From UBA2334 sp964396895 (GTDB lineage: Bacteria; Pseudomonadota; Gammaproteobacteria; Burkholderiales; Burkholderiaceae_C), in assembly GCA_964396895.1 (NCBI GenBank), contig CAYNGJ010000005.1, positions 62,001 through 126,000 of the forward strand: a stretch of 64,000 bases of DNA, given 5' to 3'. How positions within the stretch are numbered: the first letter of the stretch is position 1; every line of letters starts with the position of its first letter. Position numbers and translations under genes: made by a program. The notes under the pieces were generated by a model. That model was not told the DNA's origin and ran no database searches. It saw only the letters and a program-made list of their open reading frames with translations. Positions 8,190-17,100 of the stretch are shown piece by piece.

Positions 8190-9137
8190 ATGAACATTGA
8201 CAGCCAAGGCCTCCGTTTCGAGGTGGTGGTGCACTCACCGGCCCCGGCCCCCGTGGCCGTGGGGCAACCGGACAGCCCGGAGCCGTCCACCGTGTTGCTC
8301 ACCATGGGGTGGGGCATGCAACTGGTGGCCTGGCCAGACGCGCTGGTGCAAGGCCTGGTCCAGGCGGGCCACCGGGTGGTGGTGTACGACAACCGCGACA
8401 TCGGCCTGTCCACCCACCTGGACGACCTGGGCAAGCCCAACCTGGGCTGGGCGATGGTCAAACACCGCTTCGGCATGGGCATGCACCCACCCTACAGCCT
8501 GCAAGACATGGCCAACGACGCGCTGGGCATTCTTGATGGCCTGGGCGTGGCGCGCGCCCACGTGCTGGGCGTGAGCATGGGGGGCATGATTGCCCAGCGC
8601 ATGGCCGCCACCGCGCCGCAGCGCGTGCTCAGCCTCACCAGCATCATGAGCAGCAGTGGCGCAACAGGCCTGCCCGGCCCCAGCGCAGACGTCAGCCGCA
8701 GCCTCATGACCCGCCCGGCCAGCAAAGACCCCGCCGACATCGCCGCCAACACCCTGGCCCAGCTGGAGATGATCGGCAGCCCTGCCTTTCGGCAAGACCG
8801 CGACCACCTCTACCAGCGGCTGCTGGCCGATGTGCACCGCAGCTACCACCCCCAGGGCATGCTGAGGCAGATGTTGGCCGTCATGGCCGATACCGACCGC
8901 TACCGGCTGCTGGCCGACATCCGCTGCCCCACCTTGGTCATCCACGGCACGGCCGACCCGCTGGTGCCCATGGCCTGCGGCCAGGACACGGCCCGGCGCA
9001 TCCCTGGGGCGCGTTTTGAAGCCATCGAAGGCATGGGCCATGACTGGCCCCCCGCAGTGCTGCCGCGCTGGTTGGCGCTGCTGGTGCCTCACTTGCGCAC
9101 GGCCGATGCGGCTGCGGCGCTTCACCACCCTGCCTGA
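8190..9137 (+). CDS. alpha/beta hydrolase
   Basis: 315 aa. The nucleophile elbow is GVSMGG, the acid is in the 'HGTADPLVP' segment and the catalytic histidine in GMGHDWP. The N-terminal DNRDIGLST motif is common in hydrolases annotated as aclacinomycin-methylesterase or dienelactone-like. No substrate can be inferred from the neighbours (an oxygenase upstream, queF downstream). Confidence 0.85.
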   Translation: MNIDSQGLRFEVVVHSPAPAPVAVGQPDSPEPSTVLLTMGWGMQLVAWPDALVQGLVQAGHRVVVYDNRDIGLSTHLDDLGKPNLGWAMVKHRFGMGMHPPYSLQDMANDALGILDGLGVARAHVLGVSMGGMIAQRMAATAPQRVLSLTSIMSSSGATGLPGPSADVSRSLMTRPASKDPADIAANTLAQLEMIGSPAFRQDRDHLYQRLLADVHRSYHPQGMLRQMLAVMADTDRYRLLADIRCPTLVIHGTADPLVPMACGQDTARRIPGARFEAIEGMGHDWPPAVLPRWLALLVPHLRTADAAAALHHPA

Positions 9138-9148
9138 ACGGCGTTGCC

Positions 9149-10042
9149 ATGACCGACCACACCCCCGATTCCCCCGCCGCTGGGCCCTGCGACCAGCGCC
9201 AGCCTGAACAGTCCCAGCTCGGCAAAACCAGCGCCTATGTGGACCAGTACGACCGCAGCCTGTTGTTTCCACTGCCGCGTGCACCCAAACGGGCCGAGGT
9301 GGGCATCACCGGCAGTCTGCCGTTTCTGGGGGCCGATCTGTGGATGGCTTTTGAGGTGAGTTGGCTCAACCCCAAAGGCAAGCCGCAGGTGGCGCTGGCC
9401 CAGATCACCGTGCCCGCTGAAACGCCCCACATCATCGAGAGCAAGAGCTTCAAGCTCTACCTCAACAGCTTCAACAATACCGTGTTTGCCGACATGGACG
9501 CCGTGCGTCAGATCCTGCGCACCGATCTGACCGAGGCCGCCTGGCGTGGCGCACCGGCTGTGGGGGCCAGTGTGGGCGTGCGGCTGCTGGCGCCCGAGCT
9601 GTTCGACCGCGAGCCGGTGCACGAACTCGACGGCGTCAACCTGGACCGCCTGGACATCGAGTGCACCCGCTACCAGCCTGCACCCGAACTGCTGGGTGCC
9701 GCCATTGGCGAGCAGCCCGTGACCGAAACCCTGACCAGCCACCTGCTGAAAAGCAATTGCCTGGTCACCGGCCAGCCCGACTGGGGCAGCGTGCAAATCA
9801 GCTACAGCGGGCCGCAGATCGAGCAGGCGGGGTTGCTGCAGTACATCGTGAGTTTTCGCAACCACAATGAGTTTCACGAGCAGTGCGTGGAGCGCATGTT
9901 CATGGACATCTGGACGCGCTGCAAACCCGCCAAGCTCACGGTCTATGCGCGCTACACACGCCGGGGAGGGCTGGACATCAGCCCCTGGCGCAGCAGCCAT
10001 CCGCAGGCACTGCCACCGCACATCCGCACCGCGCGGCAGTAG
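9149..10042 (+). CDS. queF: NADPH-dependent 7-cyano-7-deazaguanine reductase
   Basis: Reduces preQ0 to preQ1 in queuosine biosynthesis. 297 aa, the long (type II) form with two T-fold halves. The substrate motif ESKSFKLYLNSFN is at 97-109. The catalytic cysteine that forms a thioimide with preQ0 is C204 (KSNCLVTGQPDWG), with the general acid at D211; HEQCVERMF follows in the C-terminal half. It converges on nifQ with only 20 bp between stops and marks the left border of the nif region. Confidence 0.95.
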   Translation: MTDHTPDSPAAGPCDQRQPEQSQLGKTSAYVDQYDRSLLFPLPRAPKRAEVGITGSLPFLGADLWMAFEVSWLNPKGKPQVALAQITVPAETPHIIESKSFKLYLNSFNNTVFADMDAVRQILRTDLTEAAWRGAPAVGASVGVRLLAPELFDREPVHELDGVNLDRLDIECTRYQPAPELLGAAIGEQPVTETLTSHLLKSNCLVTGQPDWGSVQISYSGPQIEQAGLLQYIVSFRNHNEFHEQCVERMFMDIWTRCKPAKLTVYARYTRRGGLDISPWRSSHPQALPPHIRTARQ

Positions 10043-10062
10043 CCGCACTGCGCAGCTGGCGC

Positions 10063-10686
10063 TCACGACGCAGTGGGGTGCAGGGTGATGGTGGCCGTGC
10101 TGGCATCTTCGGGGCCGAAGCACACCGCATAGTCGGTACACACGCCGCAGGTGGGGGCCTTGCAGATGAACAGTTCTTCGCGCAGGCACAGCTGCTTGTA
10201 GAAGAATTTTTTCCACTTCATGTTCTGGTCGTTGCGCTCGGCCAGCGCCGGAAACCAGGTGTCGATGAGGGCCGACAGCGCCGCCCGAGAGGGCAGGCCC
10301 AGGTCTTGCCACAGGTGGTTGTGGCCCAGGCAGGCGCAGGCCAGGGCATGGGCCACGGCGGCCACCTGCTCGGCGCTGGCGCTGGGGTGACCAGCGTTGT
10401 CGCGCAGCAGGCCGCCGACGTCGTCGATTTCGTCCAGCCGGGGCTCGGCCCGCTGGGCGTCGGCCAGGGTCAGCCAATTCAGGCCCAGCAGCGCATCGGC
10501 CTGGGGGAACCAGTGCGCCATCAGGCGCTGGGTGGTGGGACCATCCAGGCCGGGCAGGGGCAGCAGGTGGTGACCATGTGTGTCGAAGCCTTCGGCCAGT
10601 ACCCGGGCCAGGGCCAAGGTGGCTGGGTCGTCGGGGTGGACGGCGCAGGTCAGCAGGACCGAGCGTGTGCCTAGTGGGGCGTCCAT
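10063..10686 (-). CDS. nifQ: NifQ, molybdenum donor for FeMo-co synthesis
   Basis: 207 aa. The diagnostic C-X4-C-X2-C-X5-C motif is at C175, C180, C183 and C189 near the C-terminus; it binds the Mo-Fe-S cluster that delivers molybdenum to NifEN. The rest is a helical domain with DNAGHPSAS and LGHNHLWQDLGL segments usual for NifQ. Start at 10686 is supported by GGAG 8 bp upstream. It is the last gene of the nifENX-fdxB-nifQ operon, 14 bp after fdxB. Confidence 0.93.
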   Translation of the reverse strand: MDAPLGTRSVLLTCAVHPDDPATLALARVLAEGFDTHGHHLLPLPGLDGPTTQRLMAHWFPQADALLGLNWLTLADAQRAEPRLDEIDDVGGLLRDNAGHPSASAEQVAAVAHALACACLGHNHLWQDLGLPSRAALSALIDTWFPALAERNDQNMKWKKFFYKQLCLREELFICKAPTCGVCTDYAVCFGPEDASTATITLHPTAS

Positions 10687-10700
10687 GGTGGTGCTCCTGC

Positions 10701-11012
10701 TCAGGCCCCCGCCGCAGCGTGGGTGTAGCACTTCTTGGGGCAGATGCGGGCGCAGGCGGTGCAGCCAATGCACAGTTCCTGGTGGGCGATGGTCATGACC
10801 TTTTTGACGTACTCGCCGTCATCGTCATCGTCATCTTCGTCCACATGAACGTACTCGCCGTCTTCGTTGACGCCGACCAGTTCCAGCACGCCCCGGGGGC
10901 AGGCCTTGAAGCAGCGGCCACAGCCTATGCATTTTTCGTCGTCCAGCGCCGCCACGAAGGTGGGCGTCCAAGTGGCGCCACTGGGCAGCGTGACGGTGAA
11001 ATTCTGGGTCAT
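10701..11012 (-). CDS. fdxB: nif-specific ferredoxin III (two [4Fe-4S])
   Basis: 103 aa. The first cluster motif is C28-X2-C-X2-C-X3-C (CIGCGRCFKACP) and the second C81-X2-C-X2-C-X3-C (CIGCTACARICP), with an extra C95. Between them is an acidic run of Asp residues at about 58-65 encoded by a short GTCATC-like repeat, a feature commonly seen in FdxB. It probably donates electrons during FeMo-co assembly or to nitrogenase. It sits between the CCE_0567-like gene and nifQ. Confidence 0.93.
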   Translation of the reverse strand: MTQNFTVTLPSGATWTPTFVAALDDEKCIGCGRCFKACPRGVLELVGVNEDGEYVHVDEDDDDDDGEYVKKVMTIAHQELCIGCTACARICPKKCYTHAAAGA

Positions 11013-11028
11013 GGCGGTGGTCCTCCGG

Positions 11029-11235
11029 TCAGGCGGTCGGTGCAGCCGTTGCGGCTTGGCGCGCCGCCATCAGGGCGGCATGGGTGTCGTGGCAGCGCTG
11101 GGCCACCTCCAAGATGCGTTCCCAGCCCGTGGGCAGGTCTTCAGACAGGTCGTGCAGGTCCATCTTGGCCTGCGTGGCCTGGGCATTGAGCTTCTTCAGC
11201 CGCAGCTTGAGTTCGTCGGCAGTGGGTGTGTTCAT
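11029..11235 (-). CDS. CCE_0567-family (DUF683) small nif-associated protein
   Basis: 68 aa, almost entirely alpha-helical (two helices around a LPTGWE turn), matching the small Rop-like metal-binding proteins found between nifX/DUF269 and fdxB in many diazotrophs. The biochemical role is unknown; position in the FeMo-co assembly operon is conserved. Confidence 0.8.
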   Translation of the reverse strand: MNTPTADELKLRLKKLNAQATQAKMDLHDLSEDLPTGWERILEVAQRCHDTHAALMAARQAATAAPTA

Positions 11236-11249
11236 CTCAGGCTCCGGGT

Positions 11250-11744
11250 TCAGGCGCCGTACTGCGCCACGTCGGGGTAGGTGCGGATCATGGTGACGGC
11301 TTCGGTCAGGAACTTGTTGCCCGCCTCGGCCAGCTTGGCCAGCGACGGAAAACCAAAGCGGTGTACGTCGCGCAGCTGCTTGTTCACCACCACCAGGCGG
11401 CCCGCGATCAACACCATGCGGCCAAAACCTTCGTGGCTCATCTTCATCATGGGCGACACCATCTGGCCGGTCTCACGCTCAATGGCCACGGCAATGGCGT
11501 TGTAGAACAGCTCCAAGTGCCACAGCACTTCCGGGTCGGGGTCACCCATGATGGGCAGGGCCCGCCGCTCTTCGGGCGTCAGGATGAAGGGCTTGAGCAG
11601 TGCCAGGTCGGTTTTGCCGTCCCAGGTGCCGTGCGTGTCCTGGGCGCGCATTTGCTTGATGAGCTGCTGGACAAAAGGGGAGCCCAGGTGTTCCAGGTCA
11701 CTGGCGGCGGGGGCGGTGGTGGGGGAGTCCAAGGTTTCAGACAT
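11250..11744 (-). CDS. NifX-associated protein (DUF269 family)
   Basis: 164 aa. Contains the family core (SPFVQQLIKQMRAQDTHGTWDGK..., FGRMVLIAGRLVVVNKQLRDVHRFGF). The start ATG overlaps the 3' end of nifX by 8 bp, indicating translational coupling. The family almost always follows nifX and is thought to help FeMo-co maturation, but no activity is established. Confidence 0.9.
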   Translation of the reverse strand: MSETLDSPTTAPAASDLEHLGSPFVQQLIKQMRAQDTHGTWDGKTDLALLKPFILTPEERRALPIMGDPDPEVLWHLELFYNAIAVAIERETGQMVSPMMKMSHEGFGRMVLIAGRLVVVNKQLRDVHRFGFPSLAKLAEAGNKFLTEAVTMIRTYPDVAQYGA

Positions 11745-12150
11745 GGGGGGCCTCGTCTTCTTCAAAATCGAACTGGCGGGCACCGTCTTTGGCCATGGCT
11801 TTGCGCAACCAAGGGGGAGGTGTGCCTTTGAGCACATCCTGGAGCTTGTCCAGAATGTCCAGGATGGATTCGGGCTGGGGCACCTTGATGGGGTGAATCT
11901 TCAGGGCCACCACCCGCGCGGCACCCGAGCCGCCGATGGCGGCCACGTACACGATGGCGCAGTCCTTGATGGCATCGAGCTTGGGGGCCAGCTTGTCCTC
12001 ATCGCCGTCCTCTTCCAGCTTGTCACCAAACTCGAAGCTCTCGATGAAGCGGTGCCCTTCGGGCGTGACGTTGTAAACAACAATGCTTTTGGCCCAGCCA
12101 AAGTGCGCGTCCACACGCACTTTGTCCTGGGTGGAGAAGGCAATTTTCAT
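11737..12150 (-). CDS. nifX: NifX, FeMo-co precursor carrier
   Basis: 137 aa, single NifX/NafY cofactor-binding domain (MKIAFSTQDKVRVDAHFGWAKS...). In known systems NifX shuttles NifB-co or the VK-cluster between NifB and NifEN. Start at 12150 is supported by GGAG 7-8 bp upstream. It lies 31 bp after nifN and overlaps the DUF269 gene. Confidence 0.93.
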   Translation of the reverse strand: MKIAFSTQDKVRVDAHFGWAKSIVVYNVTPEGHRFIESFEFGDKLEEDGDEDKLAPKLDAIKDCAIVYVAAIGGSGAARVVALKIHPIKVPQPESILDILDKLQDVLKGTPPPWLRKAMAKDGARQFDFEEDEAPHV

Positions 12151-12181
12151 GGTGCACTCCTGGGGGTTGAAAAGGTGGGGC

Positions 12182-13585
12182 TCAGGCACTGGCCGCCGAC
12201 AAGCCGTGCGGCTGGGTCACGGACTGAGGGGTGGGGATGGTGCGGGCAGCGGCGCGGCTGGCTTCCGGGGTCAACGGCCAGTCGGTGTCGTGGTGGTGGG
12301 GGATCTGGTCGATCATGAGGTTGGCCACCTCGAAAATCAGGTTCATGCTGCCGCGGTAGCCCACCTGGCAGCGGTGCGCATTGCCCAGGCGGTCGAACAC
12401 GGGGAAGCCCACCCGCATCAGCGGCTTGCCCAGGCGCTCGGCGGCCTGGCGGCCATGGGCATGGGTGATGAGCAGGTCGCAATCGGCAGCCCCGCTTTCG
12501 AAGTCTTCCAGGTCGCCCAGCACCACGGTGTCGGCAGGCAGCAATGCGTGCGAGGGCGATGCCGTGGGGCTGACGCAGCAGCTCAGCTCAGCCCCCATGT
12601 CGTGCAGCAAACCGCCGATGGCCAGCAGCAGGTCGGGCTCGGCACCGATGGCCACTTTCATGCCGCCGGTGTAGAAGTGACCGTCCAGCATGGCGTCGAG
12701 CAACTGGCTGCGCTGGCGGCGGTATTTGGCGGGCACGGGGCGACCCGAGAGCTGGGCCAGGCATTGCAGCAGGCGGTCGTTGGCAGCAATGCCGGTGAGG
12801 CGTTCGAACACCTCGAAGGGCGTGCCGGACGTGTCGAGCAGGGCCTGCGCGGCCTCGCGCATGTGCTCGCCCACGGCCAGGGTCAGGGCCGAGGCACCGG
12901 CGCCCCGGATGTCTTCCAGTGGGGTGCCGCCCAATGTGGTGCCGCGCCAGTCGGGCGGAATGTGGCCATCCATCGAGCCCGACAGATCGGGCACCACCAC
13001 CACGTCCAGGCCAAAGGCATGGACGATGTCGCGCAGCTCGTCAATGTCACCGGGCGACAGGTGGCAACCTGGCAACAAGGTGACTTGGGTGGGGTTCACC
13101 GGCAAGGGCTTGACCAGGGCTTTGACCACGGCGGTGACGGCGTGCTGAAAACCGTCCTGCAAGCCACCCACGTAGTCGGGGGTGGAGACGTAAACAATTT
13201 CGGTGTCGGCCAACTCGGGGTGGCGCTGGCGGGCGGTCACCAGGTAGCCATCCACATCGTCGCCCTTGGTTTCGGTGAGGCCGGTGGAGCAGATGGCGAT
13301 GATTTTGGGCGCGTTGCGCTTGCGGATATTGAGCAGCGCGGCCTCCAGGTTGTCGTAGCCGCCCATGATGGAGGTGACCTCGTTCATGGCCGTGGTCTGC
13401 AGCGGAATGGCCTCTTTGAAGTGGCGCACCAGCAGCACCAGCCCAAACGAGGTGCAGCCCTGCGAGCCGTGCATGACGGGCATGCAGGCATCCAGACCCA
13501 GAAACGCCAGGCTGGCCCCCAGGGGCTGGCTCATCTTGAGAGGGTTGACGGAGCAGGCTTTTTTGGATTCAACAGCGCGGGCCAT
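12182..13585 (-). CDS. nifN: NifN, FeMo-co assembly scaffold beta subunit
   Basis: 467 aa, nifK-like. Cluster-ligand cysteines are in KACSVNPLKMSQPLGA (C11) and MHGSQGCTSF (C44). MARAVES at 13585 is chosen because GGAG precedes it by 6 bp; an ATG four codons upstream lacks an RBS. It pairs with NifE as the heterotetramer on which NifB-co is converted to FeMo-co. It follows nifE by 44 bp. Confidence 0.93.
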   Translation of the reverse strand: MARAVESKKACSVNPLKMSQPLGASLAFLGLDACMPVMHGSQGCTSFGLVLLVRHFKEAIPLQTTAMNEVTSIMGGYDNLEAALLNIRKRNAPKIIAICSTGLTETKGDDVDGYLVTARQRHPELADTEIVYVSTPDYVGGLQDGFQHAVTAVVKALVKPLPVNPTQVTLLPGCHLSPGDIDELRDIVHAFGLDVVVVPDLSGSMDGHIPPDWRGTTLGGTPLEDIRGAGASALTLAVGEHMREAAQALLDTSGTPFEVFERLTGIAANDRLLQCLAQLSGRPVPAKYRRQRSQLLDAMLDGHFYTGGMKVAIGAEPDLLLAIGGLLHDMGAELSCCVSPTASPSHALLPADTVVLGDLEDFESGAADCDLLITHAHGRQAAERLGKPLMRVGFPVFDRLGNAHRCQVGYRGSMNLIFEVANLMIDQIPHHHDTDWPLTPEASRAAARTIPTPQSVTQPHGLSAASA

Positions 13586-13629
13586 GGGCAACTCCATTGA
13601 TGGACAAGGGTGGTGTGGGCGCCTGGGGA

Positions 13630-15210
13630 TCAGACGGGCACTTCATCGGGCTCCAGGCCCATGGCGTGTGCGGCCACACTGCTCAAAAAGGTGGTGTCGC
13701 AGCCGCCCGAGCCGCAACCGCAGCCCGCCTGCTGGGGCGTGGGGTGGGCGGGCGTGGCCATCGCTGGTGCGGTGGGCGCGGTGGCCAGCGGTGCGGGCAC
13801 GGCACCCAAGGTTTCACTGTCGTCGCCCCAAGGGGCGGGAATGCGAACTTGCTGCCACACGGGGTTAAAGATGGCGCGGTCGATCTCGTGCACCAACTCC
13901 ACCATTCCCTCGTAGCCACCATAGGGGTGGTGGCGTTCCTGGTTGATGTCCAGCCAGGGCATGCGGGCCTTGAGCGCCACGAACTGGCTGCGCCCACCCG
14001 ACAGCATGATGTCGGCCCGCGCATCACGCAGCATGGCGTACATCTCGCGCGGGGTCATGTCGTCAATCATGTGGGCGTCGGCCCCTTCGCCCATGATTTC
14101 TTTGATCTTTTCCTTGTCTTCCTTGGTGCTCTTTTTGACGCTGGTGCCGACAATTTCCATGCCCGCCTCTTGCAGCGCCGCCACCACCGACCAGGACTTG
14201 ACCCCGCCCGTGATGAGCAGCACCCGCTTGCCGGTGAGCCTGGCTTTGTACTGGGCAATGCGCTTCCAGGCGCGGGCCTCTTCCACCTCGATCAGCCGCT
14301 CAGTGCGCTCCATCAGGTCGGCCTCGGCCCCTTGCTGCACCAGCAGGCGGGCGATCTGGCGCAGCGTGTCGCTCATGTCGCCAATGCCGTAGAACGAACC
14401 CTCGAAGTACGGGATGCCCCAGCGCTGCTCCATTTTGGTGGCGATGTTGATCATCGACTTGGAGCAGACCATCATGTTCACCTTGGCGCGGTGTGCACTC
14501 GCGATCTCGTGGTAGCGGCCATCGCCCGAAATGCAGCTCAGCACGCGCACGCCCAGCGCTTGCAGCAGCGGCTTGACTTGCCACAGCTCTCCCACCAAGT
14601 TGTATTCGCCAATGATGTTGATGTCGTAAGGCGTGGTGAACTCGGGCTCGACCGTGCCAATGACGTGGTCCAGCAGCGCCTCGGCGCCCAGCTTGTTGCC
14701 CAGGTTTTTGGGGCCGGCAAAGCCGGGAGCATTGACCGGGATGACGGGTTTGCCAAACTTTTCGCTGGCGCGTTGGCACACCACCTCGATGTCGTCGCCC
14801 ACCAGGGCCGTGACGCAGGTCTGGTACACAAACACCGCCGGCGGGTCGTACTTCTCAATGATTTCACGGATGGACTTGAAGAGTCGCTTTTCGCCGCCGT
14901 AAATCACGTCCAGCTCGTTGATGTCGGTGGTGAAGCCCGTGCGGTAAATTTTGGAGCCCGACGAGGCGCTGTGTCGGTTGTCCCAGGAGTTGCCTTCGCA
15001 GGCAATGGGGCCGTGCACCAGATGAGCCACGTCCACCACCGGCTGCAGGGCAATCTTGGCGCCGTCAAACGCGCACCCACCGGCGGCGGCACCGGGTGAC
15101 AGCTGCTTGGTGCAGCCCTTTTTGCGTTCCTTTTCGCTTTTGCCCTGGTTTTTGTCGCAACCGGGCTCTTCGAACACTTCGGCAATCTTGGCTTTGAGCG
15201 AAACGGACAT
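13630..15210 (-). CDS. nifE: NifE, FeMo-co assembly scaffold alpha subunit
   Basis: 526 aa, nifD-like. C46 and C71 (GGCAFDG, HGPIACEGNSWDNR) and the FVYQTCVTALVGDD cysteine ligate the permanent Fe-S cluster. The core ends near residue 480. The last ~45 residues are a Pro/Ala-rich linker followed by CGCGSGGCD, an added cysteine-rich tail. Start MSVSLKAK at 15210 has a GGAG 8 bp upstream and lies 23-25 nt after a predicted sigma-54 start point. Confidence 0.95.
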   Translation of the reverse strand: MSVSLKAKIAEVFEEPGCDKNQGKSEKERKKGCTKQLSPGAAAGGCAFDGAKIALQPVVDVAHLVHGPIACEGNSWDNRHSASSGSKIYRTGFTTDINELDVIYGGEKRLFKSIREIIEKYDPPAVFVYQTCVTALVGDDIEVVCQRASEKFGKPVIPVNAPGFAGPKNLGNKLGAEALLDHVIGTVEPEFTTPYDINIIGEYNLVGELWQVKPLLQALGVRVLSCISGDGRYHEIASAHRAKVNMMVCSKSMINIATKMEQRWGIPYFEGSFYGIGDMSDTLRQIARLLVQQGAEADLMERTERLIEVEEARAWKRIAQYKARLTGKRVLLITGGVKSWSVVAALQEAGMEIVGTSVKKSTKEDKEKIKEIMGEGADAHMIDDMTPREMYAMLRDARADIMLSGGRSQFVALKARMPWLDINQERHHPYGGYEGMVELVHEIDRAIFNPVWQQVRIPAPWGDDSETLGAVPAPLATAPTAPAMATPAHPTPQQAGCGCGSGGCDTTFLSSVAAHAMGLEPDEVPV

Positions 15211-15242
15211 GGACGACTCCTGACGGGTGGGTAAACCCTGCA

Positions 15243-15259
15243 TCGCAGGTTTGGTGCCA
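15243..15259 (-). promoter_or_regulatory. sigma-54 promoter of nifE operon
   Basis: Minus strand TGGCACCAAACCTGCGA: GG and GC are exactly 10 bp apart and TGGCAC matches the -24 consensus. The predicted start (about 15233) is about 23 bp before the nifE ATG. Confidence 0.8.
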
Positions 15260-15350
15260 GCTTTGAATGCCGACAAAACCGCCGGTTTCAGAGGGTTTCA
15301 GGGGTTGTGGGGCGGGGCAGGCCCCTGAGGGTGGGTGACGTCGGCGCTTT

Positions 15351-15366
15351 TGAAGGGTTTGCGACA
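15351..15366. promoter_or_regulatory. near-consensus NifA site upstream of nifE
   Basis: TGA-N10-ACA, one mismatch from TGT-N10-ACA, about 95-110 bp upstream of the -24 element. No perfect site is present in this interval. Confidence 0.4.
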
Positions 15367-15405
15367 GTCGGTTTGCGACACACCCCTGGTCAGGCGCAGG
15401 GCGGC

Positions 15406-15885
15406 TCACTCGCCCGTGGGCAGGGGTTCGCCAGCCTGGTGCAGTGCCATCCACCGCTGCAATTCGGCGACGTGTTCGGCCTCTTCGTCAGAGAACTCCT
15501 TGGCAAAGGCCCGGATTTCGGGGTCTTGCGTGGTGTTCATGACATCGGTGTAGTAGTTCAGACCGGCGGTTTCGGCGTCCAGTGCCACCTGCAAGGCTTC
15601 TTCGCGGCCCACAAAGGGGTCGGTGGCCCAGATGGCGGCGGATTCCGGGCTTTCGATGTCGGGCCAGCGGAACGTGGTTTGCGACAAGGTGGGCAACTGG
15701 CGAAATCCCGCCCTTTCCTTGGCATCGGCCAGGTGCAGCTGCGAGTAGTGCGCCAGGCGGCGAAACAGGCGACTCACTTCGCGGTTGCCGGCCGACTGCA
15801 TGGCATCGGCGAGCTGGCCAAAGCGCAGCGCGGCATCGGTTTCCAGCTGAACGGCGTGGGCCAGAAATTCTTCTACGGTGTCCAT
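15406..15885 (-). CDS. ferritin-like (rubrerythrin-type) diiron protein
   Basis: 159 aa four-helix bundle. Likely metal ligands are in QLETDAALRF (helix 1), RLAHYSQLH (helix 2), DAETAGLNYY (helix 3) and DEEAEHVAEL (helix 4), the E / ExxH spacing of ferritin-like diiron sites. It lacks the rubredoxin domain of full rubrerythrin. Last gene of the nifHDK operon; iron storage or peroxide/oxygen removal near nitrogenase is inferred, not shown. Start at 15885 chosen over an upstream in-frame Met inside the preceding gene. Confidence 0.82.
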   Translation of the reverse strand: MDTVEEFLAHAVQLETDAALRFGQLADAMQSAGNREVSRLFRRLAHYSQLHLADAKERAGFRQLPTLSQTTFRWPDIESPESAAIWATDPFVGREEALQVALDAETAGLNYYTDVMNTTQDPEIRAFAKEFSDEEAEHVAELQRWMALHQAGEPLPTGE

Positions 15886-15904
15886 GGGGGTCTTTCGTGG
15901 TGGG

Positions 15905-16261
15905 TCAGTAGCCGTTGCCGAACCACTGGGGCTCCTGGCGGCGCAGCTGTGCCACCAGTGCCAGCGTGGCGGGCACCAGGGCCTGTATGCCGTACCACAC
16001 CGCCTCACGCCGGGGTTGCAGCTGGTGTTCCAGCAGGTGGTGCAGGTGTTGCCAGCCGTGCCAGTCGAGCGTGGGCAGGCGGTCATGCAGGGGCGCGGCC
16101 AGGTGGGCCAGGGTCTGTGCCATCACCAGCAGTTCGGCCTCCACGCATTGCAGCGTGGCGGCGCTGGCAAACAGCTCGGCCTCACTCTGCATTTCGGACA
16201 GAAGCACGCCTATGGCCTGTCCGCGCACCTGCAGGATGTCGGCTTGCATGCGGTGCAGCAT
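15905..16261 (-). CDS. uncharacterised nif-operon protein, paralogue of the 28272 gene
   Basis: 118 aa, all-helical by composition, no Cys-based motif and no signal peptide. Its second half, LDWHGWQHL ... EAVWYGIQALVPATLAL ... PQWF, aligns with ADWPGWDHL ... EALWFASHSLVPALLLW ... PELF of the protein at 28272-28691; the SEAEL segment before it is shared too. I do not recognise the family. It sits between an unknown gene and the ferritin-like gene in the nifHDK operon. Confidence 0.75.
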   Translation of the reverse strand: MLHRMQADILQVRGQAIGVLLSEMQSEAELFASAATLQCVEAELLVMAQTLAHLAAPLHDRLPTLDWHGWQHLHHLLEHQLQPRREAVWYGIQALVPATLALVAQLRRQEPQWFGNGY

Positions 16262-16272
16262 GGGCGTGTTCC

Positions 16273-16755
16273 TTATTCGTCGGCCACCACTTCCAGCGCC
16301 ACGAGTTGTTCGTGCAGGGCGTGTCGGGCGCGCCACTGCTGGCGTTCGCCCAGCTGGGGGTGGGTGCCTTCCGCCGCCGACACGGCATCGCGGTCGTTCC
16401 AGAAGATGTGACAGGGGTGGCCCCGGGCTTCCAGCGCAGCGGTCAGCGCCTCCCGCAGGGTCACGGGTTGTGGACGAAGCATGCCCCGACCCAACAGGTG
16501 GTCGGCCCGGTAAAGGGGGGTTTGCCAGCCATGTTGGTCACCCAGCTGGCACAGCAACGGGAACTGGGCCCGCGCACCCGAGGTGACTTCGGCATGGCCT
16601 GCTGCCTCCAGCAACTCCTGGGCGCTGACTTCGTCGTGCACCTCCCAGGCTTGCAGGGGGTCTTCGGCCAATACCTTGCGCTCCAGGTCGTCGTCGCCAT
16701 AGGCAAACCACACCCGGGGTGTGGCGTGCAAGGGCAGTTCCACCACATGAATCAT
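16273..16755 (-). CDS. uncharacterised nif-operon protein (160 aa)
   Basis: Start at MIHVVELP (16755). An N-terminal beta segment is followed by RVWFAYGDDDLERKV, then helices; two cysteines (LLCQLG and GHPCHIFW). No family recognised, no signal peptide or membrane segment. It follows the 105-aa gene by 25 bp and precedes the 118-aa gene by 11 bp, so it is part of the nifHDK transcript. Confidence 0.7.
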   Translation of the reverse strand: MIHVVELPLHATPRVWFAYGDDDLERKVLAEDPLQAWEVHDEVSAQELLEAAGHAEVTSGARAQFPLLCQLGDQHGWQTPLYRADHLLGRGMLRPQPVTLREALTAALEARGHPCHIFWNDRDAVSAAEGTHPQLGERQQWRARHALHEQLVALEVVADE

Positions 16756-16780
16756 GGTCGGCTCCCAGTGGGGGTGAGGG

Positions 16781-17098
16781 TCACTCCACGCCGTCGGCCA
16801 GTGATTTGGCCCACACGGTGCGGCGAATGCGCTGGGTGATGCCCGCAGGGCTGGCATCGAAGTTGCGCTGGGCTTCGGTCAGGGCCGATTGCGCAATGGA
16901 CGCCTCCTGGTGGTTCAGAGGCAAGCGGCCAGCCACATGGGTGGCCCCTGGCACCTGTTGAGCGATGGCCTGGCGGTTGGGGTGCTCAATGATCGGCACC
17001 AGGCTGTCGGCCTCGCGGGCACCGGCCAGGCACACCCAGCCGTCGATGACTTCCACCCGACGGCCATCCAGGGTGGTTTTGACGAGGGTGGTGGTCAT
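16781..17098 (-). CDS. uncharacterised nif-operon protein (105 aa)
   Basis: Start MTTTLVKTTLDGRRVEVIDG at 17098, immediately (2 bp) after the stop of the Shethna-II-like gene, so the two are likely coupled. Short beta-rich N-terminus with a single Cys (GWVCLAG), then a helical C-terminal half ending RIRRTVWAKSLADGVE. Family not recognised. The tight link suggests a role with the [2Fe-2S] protein or with nitrogenase. Confidence 0.7.
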   Translation of the reverse strand: MTTTLVKTTLDGRRVEVIDGWVCLAGAREADSLVPIIEHPNRQAIAQQVPGATHVAGRLPLNHQEASIAQSALTEAQRNFDASPAGITQRIRRTVWAKSLADGVE

Positions 17099-17100
17099 GA

